From Larix kaempferi (lineage: Eukaryota > Streptophyta > Pinopsida > Pinales > Pinaceae), in contig BSBM01000007.1 of the NCBI GenBank assembly GCA_027924585.1, forward strand, positions 8,566,001 to 8,630,000: 64,000 bases of DNA. The letters are read 5' to 3'. Position 1 is the first letter of the stretch. The number at the start of each line of letters is the position of its first letter. The translations under genes and the position numbers were made by a program. Under the pieces are notes generated by a model. That model saw nothing but the letters and a program-made list of their open reading frames with translations. It searched no databases and had not been told where the DNA came from. Positions 45,991-56,690 of this stretch are shown in pieces.

Positions 45991-46086
45991 AATGCCAGAC
46001 TAAGAATAAAGTAGATCTAACTGCTGGACTTTCAAGATAGCTTGATCCTCGGTCACAATGCCGGACATCGAAACATCCTTAGCAAT

Positions 46087-46617
46087 TTATGGGAGTAGAG
46101 ACTTGAGAAACCATTCCAACAGGAACTCTGGAGGAATGTTGGCTTTCACTAATCTCTTCCGCGGACACCACTCTTGAACTTGGTTAGAAATATGTGTGGT
46201 CTGATTCTGACTAAAGGTGGACAAAAACTCGGTACCAATATCATAATGAACCGGCAACTGGAAATGGTCTAAGAAAACCAAAGCAATCTTGTTGAATCCC
46301 CTATAGGTGTTTCCAGGAAAATCAACATACCACTTTGTGGTTGCCCCCGTGGGGGTGCGTTGAAATAGTTGTAATCTAATGGAATCATGATTCAAAGAGT
46401 TGGAGAAGCACCAAAGGTGAAACATCGTGACATGATCTCCTGGGTCCTCACCACCTTTCCCCTCAAAATTCAAAATGTCCGAAGGGAGCTTGGTAGGGAC
46501 CGGGGGCCAAGTAGGGTCATGACACACCAGATCATTCGTGAGCTTCAAAAGATCCAGAAGATTCAAGTGTGCAAGTAACGGGAGTTGAGGCTGGAAAGAT
46601 TGATTATAAGCCCCCAT
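46087..46617 (-). pseudogene. gag: Capsid core of B Gag
   Basis: 176 codons homologous to the A Gag core: LTNDLVCHDPTWPPVPTKLP, GEDPGDHVTMFHLWCFSNSL, GATTKWYVDFPG, FLDHFQLPVHYDIGTEF, LLEWFLKSLLP. A TAA interrupts the link to 45990. It would build the intracellular particle. Confidence 0.85.
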
Positions 46618-46680
46618 AAAAGGTTGGTTAAACGGAACCGTGTTATAAGATGGACCAAAAGCTTGACCATGAGGATTAAT

Positions 46681-47778
46681 CTACTGATAATGAGGACTTG
46701 ACGGACCATAAGCTTTCCCATGGCCATAGGATTGATAACCTCCTCCTTCCTGACCCATTTGAGAGTAAGCAAGTATATGCGTGTTTTGGGCACCATATTG
46801 GGGTGGTGGGTTATACTGGTGGCCAGCACTGACTATGTTGTAGTAAGGGTTGCCACCATGAGTATGGGGCATATATGTACTATTCATAGTGGGAACCGTG
46901 TTGTAATGACAATAATGGTATGGTATGTTCCCACCCCGAGCATTAGGATTAGCTTGAGCAGTTGCGTGGTGACCAGAAGCATGAGAAGTATTCCCAACTC
47001 CAATATTGGTGTTTCTAGTCGCAGGGGTGGTGGCATGATGTCCATGTGGATAGGAGATATTCCCACCCCCTACATTAACATTACTAGTGGCGGCAGTGGA
47101 CGCAAAAGTATGCAGTATGTGTCCACCCTCGTGGTTGGGAGGAACATTATCATCCGTAAAAGTAGTCCTTGGTTGACGAGTAGCGGCACGTGTATTAGGT
47201 GGTGGATGGCGGGTTGTGTTTCGAACAACATTCCTATTAGGTTGGGAAATCCTAGGAGGTGGTCGTCTTCCAACATTAGCATTGTTAGGAGGAACATGAC
47301 CAGTCCCCATACTATGTGTGCGGGTGGACAACGTAGTGCCCCCAGCGAGGGTAGTGCCCCTAGTGGGTATAGTATGGCTAACACTATGACTAGTGCCAGC
47401 GTGACTACCAAACGTAGTGGAAGGCTCAACAGTACTATGACTAGGCATACCAAAAGAGAGTGTTGTCAGGTTGATCGTAGGGCCAGTGTCATCATGTAAC
47501 TCTAGCATCCTGTGTCTATAACTGCGTGGAAACGAAGGAATGAACGTGTCATCCTGTTCTTCATCCTCGGGTAAGTTGGGCATTCCGTAAAGATAATTTT
47601 CTGGATTCGAAGGATCAAACGGATCTCGTTCAAGTGGATTAGGCCAAATAAAACCAGTTTGAGTCTCAGGTGGATCACCTCCCCACTCCTCACAAGGAGT
47701 ATGGGTATCGAAAGTATGGTCAACTCTACCTGATGGAGTCGAATTTTTTTCCTCAGTATCGAAATGTGTAGCAGTCAT
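46681..47778 (-). CDS. gag: N-terminal Gag extension of B
   Basis: 365 open codons from ATG 47778, separated from the capsid core by a stop near 46681. Acidic start (EEKNSTPSGRVDHTFDTH, EDEEQDDTF), then a Thr/Ser/Pro/Arg-rich middle, then three imperfect repeats of about 25 residues rich in Gly, Asn and His (NVGGGNISYPHGHH, NIGVGNTSHASGHH, NARGGNIPYHYCHY), then Gln/Tyr/Gly-rich. This replaces the Pro-rich N-terminus of A Gag. Probably disordered. Function unknown. Confidence 0.7.
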   Translation of the reverse strand: MTATHFDTEEKNSTPSGRVDHTFDTHTPCEEWGGDPPETQTGFIWPNPLERDPFDPSNPENYLYGMPNLPEDEEQDDTFIPSFPRSYRHRMLELHDDTGPTINLTTLSFGMPSHSTVEPSTTFGSHAGTSHSVSHTIPTRGTTLAGGTTLSTRTHSMGTGHVPPNNANVGRRPPPRISQPNRNVVRNTTRHPPPNTRAATRQPRTTFTDDNVPPNHEGGHILHTFASTAATSNVNVGGGNISYPHGHHATTPATRNTNIGVGNTSHASGHHATAQANPNARGGNIPYHYCHYNTVPTMNSTYMPHTHGGNPYYNIVSAGHQYNPPPQYGAQNTHILAYSQMGQEGGGYQSYGHGKAYGPSSPHYQ

Positions 47779-49518
47779 GATGTCCTCGATGTAAGTCTCA
47801 TAAGAATCCTAAGACTCAGAGGGAGCCCTCCGACGTCCTCTAGCAACACAGCGTGAAAGCTCGACTGGATTTAAACCATCCAATCGATGGGACCGGCAAA
47901 GAGTAGGTCTCCACGCCACAATATCAAAACATCCCCTAAAGGCCAACTATCAATAAAAAATAGTAAATCAAAAGCACACACATAGAGAAACTACAGCCAA
48001 GAGCAGACAAATAGAGTGGCTAAATGAGCTCCCGACACTAGAGCCGGTATGTCTCGCCTAGGAGAGGCTTGAGACTCCCAAACTATAGCTAGAGGTAATA
48101 GAATCAGTTATAGAGACACCCAGGCTTCACTGCGTGTATAGGGTCAAGTCCACTACAGAAACACAACTGTGTTGTCCAATCCCTATCTGACTTAGGACAC
48201 AAATAGCATAACCACTGCAAGTACCGTGTCTGATACCTAAGTAAGCCAACTATGGTCACCACAATATAACTAATGCTAAGGGGGACAGTCGCAGGTGGGA
48301 TCCATCGTATGGGAAGGGTAGCTAAGCCCGAAGCACAAGATGACGAACCTCCAGTACCCCCAGATACGAACAAATCCTGGATATATCTCCCATGTTCAGT
48401 CGGTATCAGAGGGATATCTCCTCAACCAAGCTCCCTTGAACTCGTGCTTAACTCTGGCTTGAGTAGAGCTTCCTGAGAACACTGATCTATACCATGGATT
48501 CCTCCACTCCCTGGTCAGACACCTAATGTTTCATCTAGTAGTCTTGGATTCTTAACTCACAATAATCTATTCCAAGACTCTAAACCTATGCTAGTTGGTG
48601 TACCCTATAAATAAAATCAGTATTATCAATTTTAAGATTGAGCATTAATTTTAGTGGTTGTGGTTACTTAAGGGATATGATCGTGAAACTAGTAATGTGT
48701 ATACTCAATAGTATGCAAAATTGTCCAATCATAGACTCATCTATCCAATAAAAAAATGTCACTAATATGCAAAATCAACCGACAATTCCGAAATAAAATG
48801 CAATCTTTTATCTTTTCAATGCACAAGAAGAACCTAAATGAAGGAAACAAGCACTCAATGCAACATGTAGTACATCAAAGTAAAATATTTTTGTATTTTC
48901 GCTTATAAACAAGAAGGAAAATGCAAAAAACTAGATGTATATTTTTGTATTTTTTCAATATAGATGGAATGAAAAAATGCAAGCAAAATCCTACTATTCA
49001 GTCACTGAAGTGCTGAGAAGATCACTAAGACAACCCAGTAGATTCTAAACAACAAGAATCATCCAAAGGAATGAGCTCAAAAGGAAAAAACCAAAAGGCT
49101 AAATCCAAAGATTGGTAAAAAACCAAGAAGGCTCAACTAAGAGAAATGAAGAGTTCTGGTCATAACCAAGGCATGAAACAGTCAAGAAAGAGGCCAACAA
49201 AGACTCAGTAACAACCAAAGCCAACCCAACAACAACCAATAGCCATAAACCAACAAAAGCCAGAGTTGTATGCTACTGTCAAAGGAATACCTGCGGGTAC
49301 CCGTGAGTAGTAGAGTAAACAGAGGCGGGTATACGTGAGCTGAGCTAAGCTAGCCCATGGGTGAGGAAAGGAAAATGGGAAAATAAATAGTCCAAGGGCT
49401 CAGAAAAAACAAGTTTTCTATGGTATATCTTAACGGCCAATCAGTGACATAGAGCTTCGATAAACAACAACTCTAATTAAGGACTAATGCTCAAAAAATT
49501 TCCCAAACATGGATGTTT
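47779..49518 (-). other. Leader (5' UTR) of B
   Basis: About 1.7 kb without convincing coding sequence between the PBS and the first Gag ATG. It shows no minisatellite like that of A. Length and position match the A leader. Confidence 0.65.
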
Positions 49519-49536
49519 TCCCCAGCGTAGTCACCA
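49519..49536 (-). promoter_or_regulatory. Primer-binding site of B
   Basis: TGGTGACTACGCTGGGGA on the minus strand, four bases from the 5' LTR. Related to the sites of E1 and A. Confidence 0.8.
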
Positions 49537-49540
49537 TTTC

Positions 49541-50461
49541 TGTGTTGGAGAAAACTCACTATGTCTTGGGAATACCACAACAGACAAATGACTACCAGAA
49601 ATCAACTCAATTCTCAAACCATGCTATTATAAATGACAATGTTAAGATAACGGAGAAATGTAACCAACCTCGATCCAAACGTTTGATGTAGATCCCCATT
49701 GGAGCTTTCAATCCGTGCACTTGAAATCTGCAAATTAGTCTTGACAGCCAATATCCAACAACTACATATAACATATAAATGACGTTAACATTATCAATAA
49801 CAATGGTCCATAATATCACAAGCAATGTAACCAAATGTATAATAAACAACATTTACAACATGATGGACGAGAAAATGAGTATTTCTATTAATTAACAAGA
49901 AGTACAAGGTGATACGACCTCTTGCCGACAACCAATCTGAACCAAGATCTGGATCAATCCACTTGTGCCTCCACCACTTCAATCCTCCATGAATGGCAAA
50001 CTCAAACTAGATAGTAGTTTGGAAGGTGAACATAAAGGGTTCACAACTACAAGGATCAATGAGTGTAGACTCAAGATAGGGCAAAAATCCACTAGAGTTC
50101 TCTTGCTATTCACTTCTCCTCCTGTCCATAAGCCATATGTGCTCAATATATAGTCCTCTCAAAGGTAGGTGAAAGGACACATCACAGCATTACTTGGGCA
50201 GATGGAGAGCCAAAGGTCACCCAATGACCGATTTCTGGGAGTAAAAAGTAATAAATAGTGAGTTTTACCATTTTACTTGATACCTGCAAGCTATAGTGAT
50301 GCAACTCACGGGTACGCCTACTATAAGGATGCAACAGGCGGGTACGAGGGAAATTAGGGAAAAATAGTGTCCGAAGGATATAAGTGGATCTGAGCCACTG
50401 AAATGGATCCTACAGGCCAAATAATGTTGATGCTCATAGGGTGGAAGATTACGATGTAACA
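49541..50461 (-). mobile_element. 5' LTR of B
   Basis: Copy of the 38194-39041 LTR, low-90s percent identical by eye, carrying about 75 extra bp near 49990-50065. TATA box on the minus strand at 50146-50153. Confidence 0.93.
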
Positions 50462-50466
50462 ACTCT
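50462..50466. repeat. Target-site duplication of B, right copy
   Basis: ACTCT, against GCTCT on the left. Confidence 0.75.
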
Positions 50467-51470
50467 TGTATGTTTTTCTTCTGGTGGAATACCCAAGAAA
50501 GATTCCTTCATTAGATATGGAGTCAAATTTTCCCAAGTTATCATCATTTATCTTAATATAGTACTTCCTTCCAAACACCCTAAAATGCCATATAGTGACT
50601 GGCCTACCTTTCTAGAGTTCATAAGGATTCATGTTATTGTTTTTTCATATCTGACATCTATTAAGAATGTATATGGATGTATGAATAGCTGATTCCAAAA
50701 CAATCTAATAGTTTTGAATCATTTAACATTGTTCTGACCATTTCCTGCATAGTTATCTTCTTCCTTTATACTACTCCATTATGCTATGGACTTTTGGCAG
50801 TATAGAATTTCCTTCTGATTCCATGTCTTTCATAGAAATATTCAAATTTTTTTGAGGTGTATTCTCCTTCATTGTCTGATCTCAAATACTTAATCCTTAA
50901 TTAAGTTTCATTCTCAACTACTTTTTTAAAAACTTTGAAGCATTCAAATGTTTCTAAATTATCTTTAAGGAAGAAAACCCATGTCATTATAGTATAATCA
51001 TCAATCAAGAGAATAAAATAGGACTCACCTTTTAACCCTTTAGTTATCATTGGTCCATAGAGATTAATGTGCACTAGATCCAACAGTTTTGTTGTGGAGT
51101 ATTCTTTTTTCTTGAAAATTACTCTTATTTGCTTTCCGTGCAGACAATGCTTGCAAACATAATTCAAGGGTTTTGTGATTCTTGGAATATCTCTTATATC
51201 TTGTTCCTTACTTATTCCGACCAAATCATCGAAATTTATATGCCCCAATATTCTATGCCAGAGCTAGCTTTCATCTATTTGTCCCATGCAACATTTTTCT
51301 TCTCTTCCTTCATCTAGAATGTATACATTATTAGGGGTTCTAGTTTCCATTACAACTAGTCTTCCTGTATCTTTGTTTCTTATTTTCCAATTTTCTAAAT
51401 CAAAAGTAAGTGTATGTCCTTGATCACACATTTGGCTTACACTGAGGATATTGTGTTTCGTGTTTTCAAC
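50467..51470 (-). pseudogene. pol: Copia integrase of D
   Basis: Minus-strand frame: the pre-integrase HHCC zinc domain reads LWHRILGHINFDDL...CKHCLHGKQ (51260-51100). The core then has FILLIDDYTIMTWVFFL (first Asp), LRSDNEGEYTS (second Asp) and HNGVV*RKK near 50775, where the catalytic Glu codon has become TAA. The C-terminal part NLGKFDSISNEGIFLGYS (50560-50490) is typical of copia integrase and runs into the B insertion. Best open piece: 51248-50901. Confidence 0.9.
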
Positions 51471-51589
51471 CAGTAAGACATTCTCTTCTTTGGTTCTCTT
51501 ATTCCCAAGGATTACAAATCATTTTCCTAGAATCTTGGTAGAGCCATTATCTCCAAAGTAGACACTACCTCCCTTTTATTCCCTATATT

Positions 51590-51870
51590 TCAGAAATCTA
51601 TCTTTGTCCCCTCTCATGTGCTAAGAAAATCCTCTATCAATGTACCATTGTACCATTTTTGTTTGTGCATGCAAAGCCAGGTTGCATCCTTCTTGATGGA
51701 GTTGGTCTTTTAGGAGCTCTGTAGAATCTATTTTGATGAGAATGTTCTTGGTTCCGTCGAAATGCGCAGATAGAAATTGGTGTTTGAAATTTGAACTATT
51801 ATGACCGTGATTGTGACATTTATTGCACTCAACATATAAGTTCAGAGCGAAAAATGAATTAAAATTTTCT
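51590..51870 (-). pseudogene. Zinc knuckle and protease start of D
   Basis: The knuckle near 51835-51795 reads CNKCHNHGHNSSNF, with the last Cys changed to Ser. The protease start near 51640-51600 reads MVQWYIDRGFS*HMRGD. The usual DSG triad is DRG, and the following Arg/Ser position is a TAG. Both are standard copia landmarks in the right order, upstream of integrase. Confidence 0.8.
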
Positions 51871-52570
51871 TTCGGAGTTTCAGCTATTATTCTGATATTG
51901 TTTTATCTAGGACTAGCCTGATTAGAATTTTTATCTCTTCTAGAATTCAGATTTGCATGTTCTTTGCAGTTTATTTACTTTTGACTGAAATTGTTATAGA
52001 ACTAGTAGCTTCCTAAAAGGAGTGTTTGATACCTAGCTGGAGGATTTCTTTTGAATTGCACAATTCTAGTTTCCTTGTTGAGCGTCTTCTTCTTCTTTTC
52101 TTCAAACTTCTAATTCATATTTGGAATATAAATCTTGAGTAAATCAACAAAACTTCTTTCTTTGATTTTATATATTGAGTTTGAACCTTTGTGATCCAGT
52201 TCTGACATATTTTAGTGTTGTTTCTGAATTTTTTTTCCAAACACCATTTGGATGCTAATATTTTGTAATTCTTCTTTTAGAGAAGTGACCTCAGCCTCTA
52301 GCTTGTCACACTTTTCATCTTTCCATTTCAAATGCCTTGTTGTATCCGATTCTAATTTGAATAGTAGTTCATGTAGCTCTTTGTTCTTCTTCTTTGATTT
52401 TTTTCAGTTCTTCGAAGGAACTGATTAGTTTTCCTTCAAAATCTACTTCATCCATTCCCTCATCTTCTGATTCAATTCTCTTTATATCTTATTTTTTATC
52501 CATGAATATTTTTCTTGCATGTCCATATATGTGCACATATCTATCTCCTAGTTCTTAGACTGTTGCAAAA
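51871..52570 (-). pseudogene. gag: Eroded gag region of D
   Basis: Only Lys/Glu-rich fragments can be read between the zinc knuckle and the PBS, and no single frame survives more than a few dozen codons. About 0.7 kb is shorter than a full copia gag, so an internal deletion is likely. Confidence 0.5.
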
Positions 52571-52589
52571 GACACCCACTCTGATACCA
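52571..52589 (-). promoter_or_regulatory. Primer-binding site of D (initiator-Met type)
   Basis: On the minus strand TGGTATCAGAGTGGGTGTC, one base from the LTR. TGGTATCAGAG is the classic site pairing with initiator-methionine tRNA in copia elements. Confidence 0.92.
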
Positions 52590-52590
52590 A

Positions 52591-54277
52591 TGGATGGAAA
52601 TATTATTAATACTGAGAGGGGGGTGAATCATTATTATGCACATTTATGAATAATTTTCACTTTAACTCAATATAAACAACACTTATATTATACATTCATC
52701 ATAAACAAATTCATTCATCAACAAACACAAAGTACAAAGAACACAAAGATTTAACATGGAAACCAAAACACGAGAAAACCATGAAATGCTTTATTATATA
52801 GTAAAGATTGCATTCATGGGAATCACCAACTTCCAAGATTCTCCAGCACCAACTGGAAGGAGGCTCCAACCCCCTGATTTATAGGCTACAACCTGAAGGA
52901 AGCACCAACTCCATGATTTACCAGCACCAGTTGGAAGGAGGCACCGATCCCCTAGATTTACATACACCAAACTCAAGGAAGCATCGAATCCTTATTCCTT
53001 TTCCTGTCTTGCCACCCTGATATGAATGTAGAATAGTATTCCTTGATTTCCATAGATTTGTGCACTCTTCATATTTACCACAATACATTGCTTTGTTTGC
53101 ACCTACTAAATACTTTGATATTGCAATTGTTTTATTGTATCATTAGTTCACCACTTCACGTCACTACATCAATCTTGAACAACAGTTATCATATTTCTTA
53201 GCCTACTGTAATCTAAGCATTGTTTGAACATTCAATTCCGGTTCTGTACCTCTGCATAATCAACTGATATTGCACATCCTATACTATGTTGTTTTTTCTA
53301 AACTTGCACATTTGTATCAGATAAATCACCTCATTCTGTGAATCATCTGTTGTGCTGCTATTTTGTTCTTGCACATCGGGCTCAGATAAACTATGACCTC
53401 CTGCGTACCATCTGCGATACTGCCTTTATGTTCTCACGCAGTTGGCCCATATACTATATAATATTGCACATCATCTACTGTGTTGCATTTATGTTCTTGT
53501 GCATCTGTCTCAGATTACATCATTTTATGTATCATCTGCTTTGCTACATCTCTATTCTTACGCATCTAGATCTCTTCTAAATTAAGATGTTCTGTTTCAA
53601 TGAGCCATTGATACCTCAATATTTCGAATCTTTCCAAATCATATTACTACCACTTTCACATCCTCAAGCTTACTTTCAATTCTCTAACTTGGATTCTTTT
53701 TTATACTCGTCATGCGCAGACTGTGTGTCCACAAGTTGGTTGTAACATCCCTTCTTCATTTCTTTAATGTCAAGTTGACTTATGCATCCACCACTTGTCA
53801 TGATCTATGTATTTGAGGTATCATGCCTTGTGGGTATTGAAGACATATGGTCCTTAGCATAGTGGGGGTTGCGCACTTGATAATCACTACTTTTTGGGTC
53901 TTGCACCCTTGAGGTATGATCACTTGGTGGATCTTGCACACTTGACTTGTCCAACCATTTCTTGCTTCCAATACTCTTGCACACTTCCGACACTTGTATA
54001 CTTATTTCGTATGGTGGGTCTTGCACACTTCCGAGACTTTCATATGTTTCCAACCGCTTCTTGCTCCTGTGCCTTTTGTGCACTCCTAAGACTTTTCCAA
54101 CCACCTCTTTGAAATTACCTTCAAAGTATCATGACTAGATGGATTAGGGACTTTAACATGTACCTTACATACTTATCCAAACTGGATTTACTTACTAGAT
54201 ATACTTCTTCAAATTGGCACAAGGATACTCAGTCTTATTTGCCATCATTTAGCATCAATGACAACCAAAGTTCAACA
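52591..54277 (-). mobile_element. 5' LTR of D
   Basis: Starts TGGATGGAAATATT and ends AAGTTCAACA. It aligns along its full length with 21906-23592, identity in the 80s by eye. A TATA-like minus-strand stretch (AGTATAAAAAAG) lies near 53695-53706. Confidence 0.92.
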
Positions 54278-54282
54278 GTGAC
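54278..54282. repeat. Target-site duplication of D, right copy
   Basis: GTGAC, identical to 21901-21905. Confidence 0.95.
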
Positions 54283-55415
54283 ATTTAAATTTCATTTTTT
54301 GAAAAAAACCATTTTCAAGTTAAAAGAATGGCGCCATGTTGAAAATTTTGCAATACTTGCATGTTTGAAAGACCTACAAAGAATATCTTACTCTTCTACA
54401 GCTTAAAAAATTCATCGAATTAAAGGATATAGTAGTGAGCATTTGTGCATTGTTTGGTTCAATAATTCGACTCTAAACACCACCAGTTTCATTGCCATTC
54501 CTAAAAATAAGCAAATTAGCTTCAAAATGGGTGCTTAATCTAAAAATTAACTAAGATTTGATTTTAATATCACCAACAAGATTAGGCTAAGGCTTTGGAT
54601 TAGGATTGAAGAGTTAACACTCTAGGGCCACATAATTACGAAATTAGCATTAATTAATGAGTGATTAAATCTATTAGTAGAAAAACAATCTTGTCATGAA
54701 AGTGCATCTAAAACATGCATCAAGCATGAGGTCAATATAGATAAGTAAGAGAAATACCCCCCTCTTGCATGTTTAGTGCGATATGAGAACATCACGGTAT
54801 TCCATGTAACTAAAAATACCTCGGGGTGACATCACTTTTTGGGGTATCTAGTTTTGGTGAGTTGTCCTAGAGATACAACTTTTCCTCCCAACCACCGATT
54901 GTGAAGTGGTAACATTAGTTGCTGATCCTAGGATATATCATAGGATATTGCGAGTGGGGGACACTTTTGGTACCTGAGGAAGACATTGAATATTTTACTC
55001 CTTAGGAGGGTGATTGGTCTAGAAACAATACTTGCACCTTTGGTGATTAAAGTTTATTGTAACTATTTCTCATACCTTCACTATTAGTAATTGTTTGAGG
55101 CATGGTATCCCTCAGGAGCTACTAGTTTCCGAAGGCCCTCTAATTCATCTTTTCACAAATCTTTATTTCTTTGGGAAATTAGGTTTTTTGCTTTGATTCA
55201 TAGGACACCTTTTGCTATGTGGACACTTTTATTTTTTTGACTCTAGAAATCCTTTAGGATTGTTCGATTATATTTTAGTTAAATATAACACAATAGAAAA
55301 ATCCTTAAATTAAAAACTTCAAAGTGGCTACTCTCTTGATTATCTAGTCATGGAGGTATCAAGGAGAGTCGCTGGAGTTTTAAGGCCCCACTAAATCATG
55401 GAGATGGATACAAAA
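54283..55415. other. Unassigned AT-rich DNA
   Basis: No coding frame, terminal repeat or RNA gene recognised. Confidence 0.55.
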
Positions 55416-56690
55416 ATCACATCCTAGTGACATGGAAAATGAACAATTTTTAGATTCAATTAACAATAATATAGAAGAACAACATCAAACAAACCCTGAT
55501 GATTTGTTGTTAAATAACGAAAAAAATACATAAATAGTTGATGATGTTGCTCAATTTGAAATTGAGACATTAGAGAATGACATGGATACTCAGATAAGCC
55601 CACCCTAATTAGGTCCTTCGTACCTAGTTGTACTTCACATCAGTGAGTCACTATATTATATCAAACCTCTTTTGAGTTATTTGAATAACATGTAGAATCC
55701 CAAGGGACCACATCATAGAAACCTTAAATGGATGCATGATGTAGAAATAATTTCACTTTATCCTCTACATCAATCCCAACAGTTAGCTTAATGGTCATTA
55801 TTGTAATTTCAACTATCACTTTAGTGTTGGTTGATACAATTCCGAGTTTCAATCCCGGAAGTACGTCACTTCATCTGCAAGGATACCTACTGGTGGGTTT
55901 TCCTTACCTAACATGGGTTTTCCATATGCTTCAACTAATAAAGTTAAAAACACACAAGGGGTGAACCAGAGTCCTCTTGGTATACCAAATACGTTTCTGG
56001 GTTCTACATTCGAGGAAACCCTTCGCCATGGAATGGTAGTATTCCTAGCAGAAGCAATGTGCCATTGAACATTAATGTGAATTGGGGTTATCCTCCAACA
56101 ATGGGTGAAAATGCCTCCGGGGGTTATCCTCCAACTTTTTTTAGCACAATTCCTAGTGGATATCCAATACCCCTAATAGATAGCATGCCAAGAGGAAATC
56201 CACCTATCAACCCCATTCCACAATGGAGTGGGAAAGCTTTAGGAAGTAACCAATATTGTTGGGCCCGCCTCTACAAGGAGGAAATGAAGCTTGGAATTAT
56301 TTTCAAGCCCAAGGGAAGCTATCGTGGTGTGTTCAGGATACAAGAAGTAACCAATCCTCTTGGGGCCTACCACCACAAGGGAGAAATCCACCCATTGGCC
56401 ATGTTCCAAGAAGTACCCAATATTCTTGCGGGAAATATCCTCAATGGGTAAATCCACCTTGGAATGCTTATCACACCCAACGACCACATCAATGGAGTGT
56501 TCAGGTTCCTGCAAGTAATCAATATTTTTTGGGCCCACGTCCACAATGGGGCAATCCAACCATCAACCCTATTCCACAATGGAGTGGTCAAGTTGTTATA
56601 CCAAAATCACGTCATCATGAACCATGTATTAACTCAATTCCTCAATCCCTGAAATTTCTATGGATAGAAAATTATTGAGCAAGTTGTTGG
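55416..56690 (+). pseudogene. Decayed repeat-rich protein gene fragment
   Basis: The plus-strand frame near 55420-55660 reads HPSDMENEQFLDSINNN..., acidic and Asn/Gln-rich, with two TAA stops. After an intervening SINE-like stretch, 56059-56451 and 56256-56678 (two frames of one eroded protein) carry imperfect repeats of about 36 residues with SNQYxxxGPPxQxGNP and NPIPQWSGQ motifs (NPPINPIPQWSGKALGSNQY, NPTINPIPQWSGQ). Composition is Pro/Gly/Asn/Gln/Trp-rich. I do not recognise the family. A retrotransposon Gag-like or a host repeat protein are both possible. Confidence 0.45.
55784..55856 (+). repeat. Possible tRNA-derived SINE head
   Basis: TAGCTTAATGG (55784-55794) fits a pol III A box (TRGCNNARNGG) and GAGTTTCAATCCC (55844-55856) fits a B box (GGTTCGANTCC) with two mismatches. 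The start-to-start distance is 60 bp, slightly longer than in a normal tRNA. It lies between the two halves of the decayed repeat protein, as an insertion would. Tail and target duplication not found. Confidence 0.35.

Larger units (their letters stand above)
38194..50461 (-). mobile_element. Element B: Ty3/gypsy, full-length but decayed
   Basis: A 12.3-kb minus-strand insertion inside D. LTRs are 38194-39041 (848 bp) and 49541-50461 (921 bp), the difference coming mainly from one deletion. Order in element direction: 5' LTR, PBS, 1.7-kb leader, gag (three frames), zinc knuckle, protease, linker, RT, RNase H, integrase, 2.2-kb 3' UTR, polypurine tract, 3' LTR. This is the autonomous architecture that A lacks, and gag, protease and linker are homologous to those of A. 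No chromodomain is seen. Many stops and frameshifts leave it inactive. Confidence 0.95.
21906..54277 (-). mobile_element. Element D: Ty1/copia, split by insertions B and C
   Basis: A minus-strand copia element whose LTRs (21906-23592 and 52591-54277, about 1.69 kb each) are flanked by the perfect duplication GTGAC. Its own internal DNA totals only about 4.65 kb in three pieces: 50467-52590 (gag end, protease, integrase), 37210-38193 (RT) and 23593-25132 (RT end, RNase H). C and B occupy the gaps. The order integrase then RT defines copia. The PBS is the initiator-Met type. All catalytic centres are damaged and the LTRs are clearly diverged, so this is the oldest element of the stack. Confidence 0.95.

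Noticed and set aside
46720-47499. 259-codon plus-strand ORF
   Set aside because: Antisense shadow of the B Gag N-terminal extension (46681-47778, minus), caused by biased composition. No domain features.
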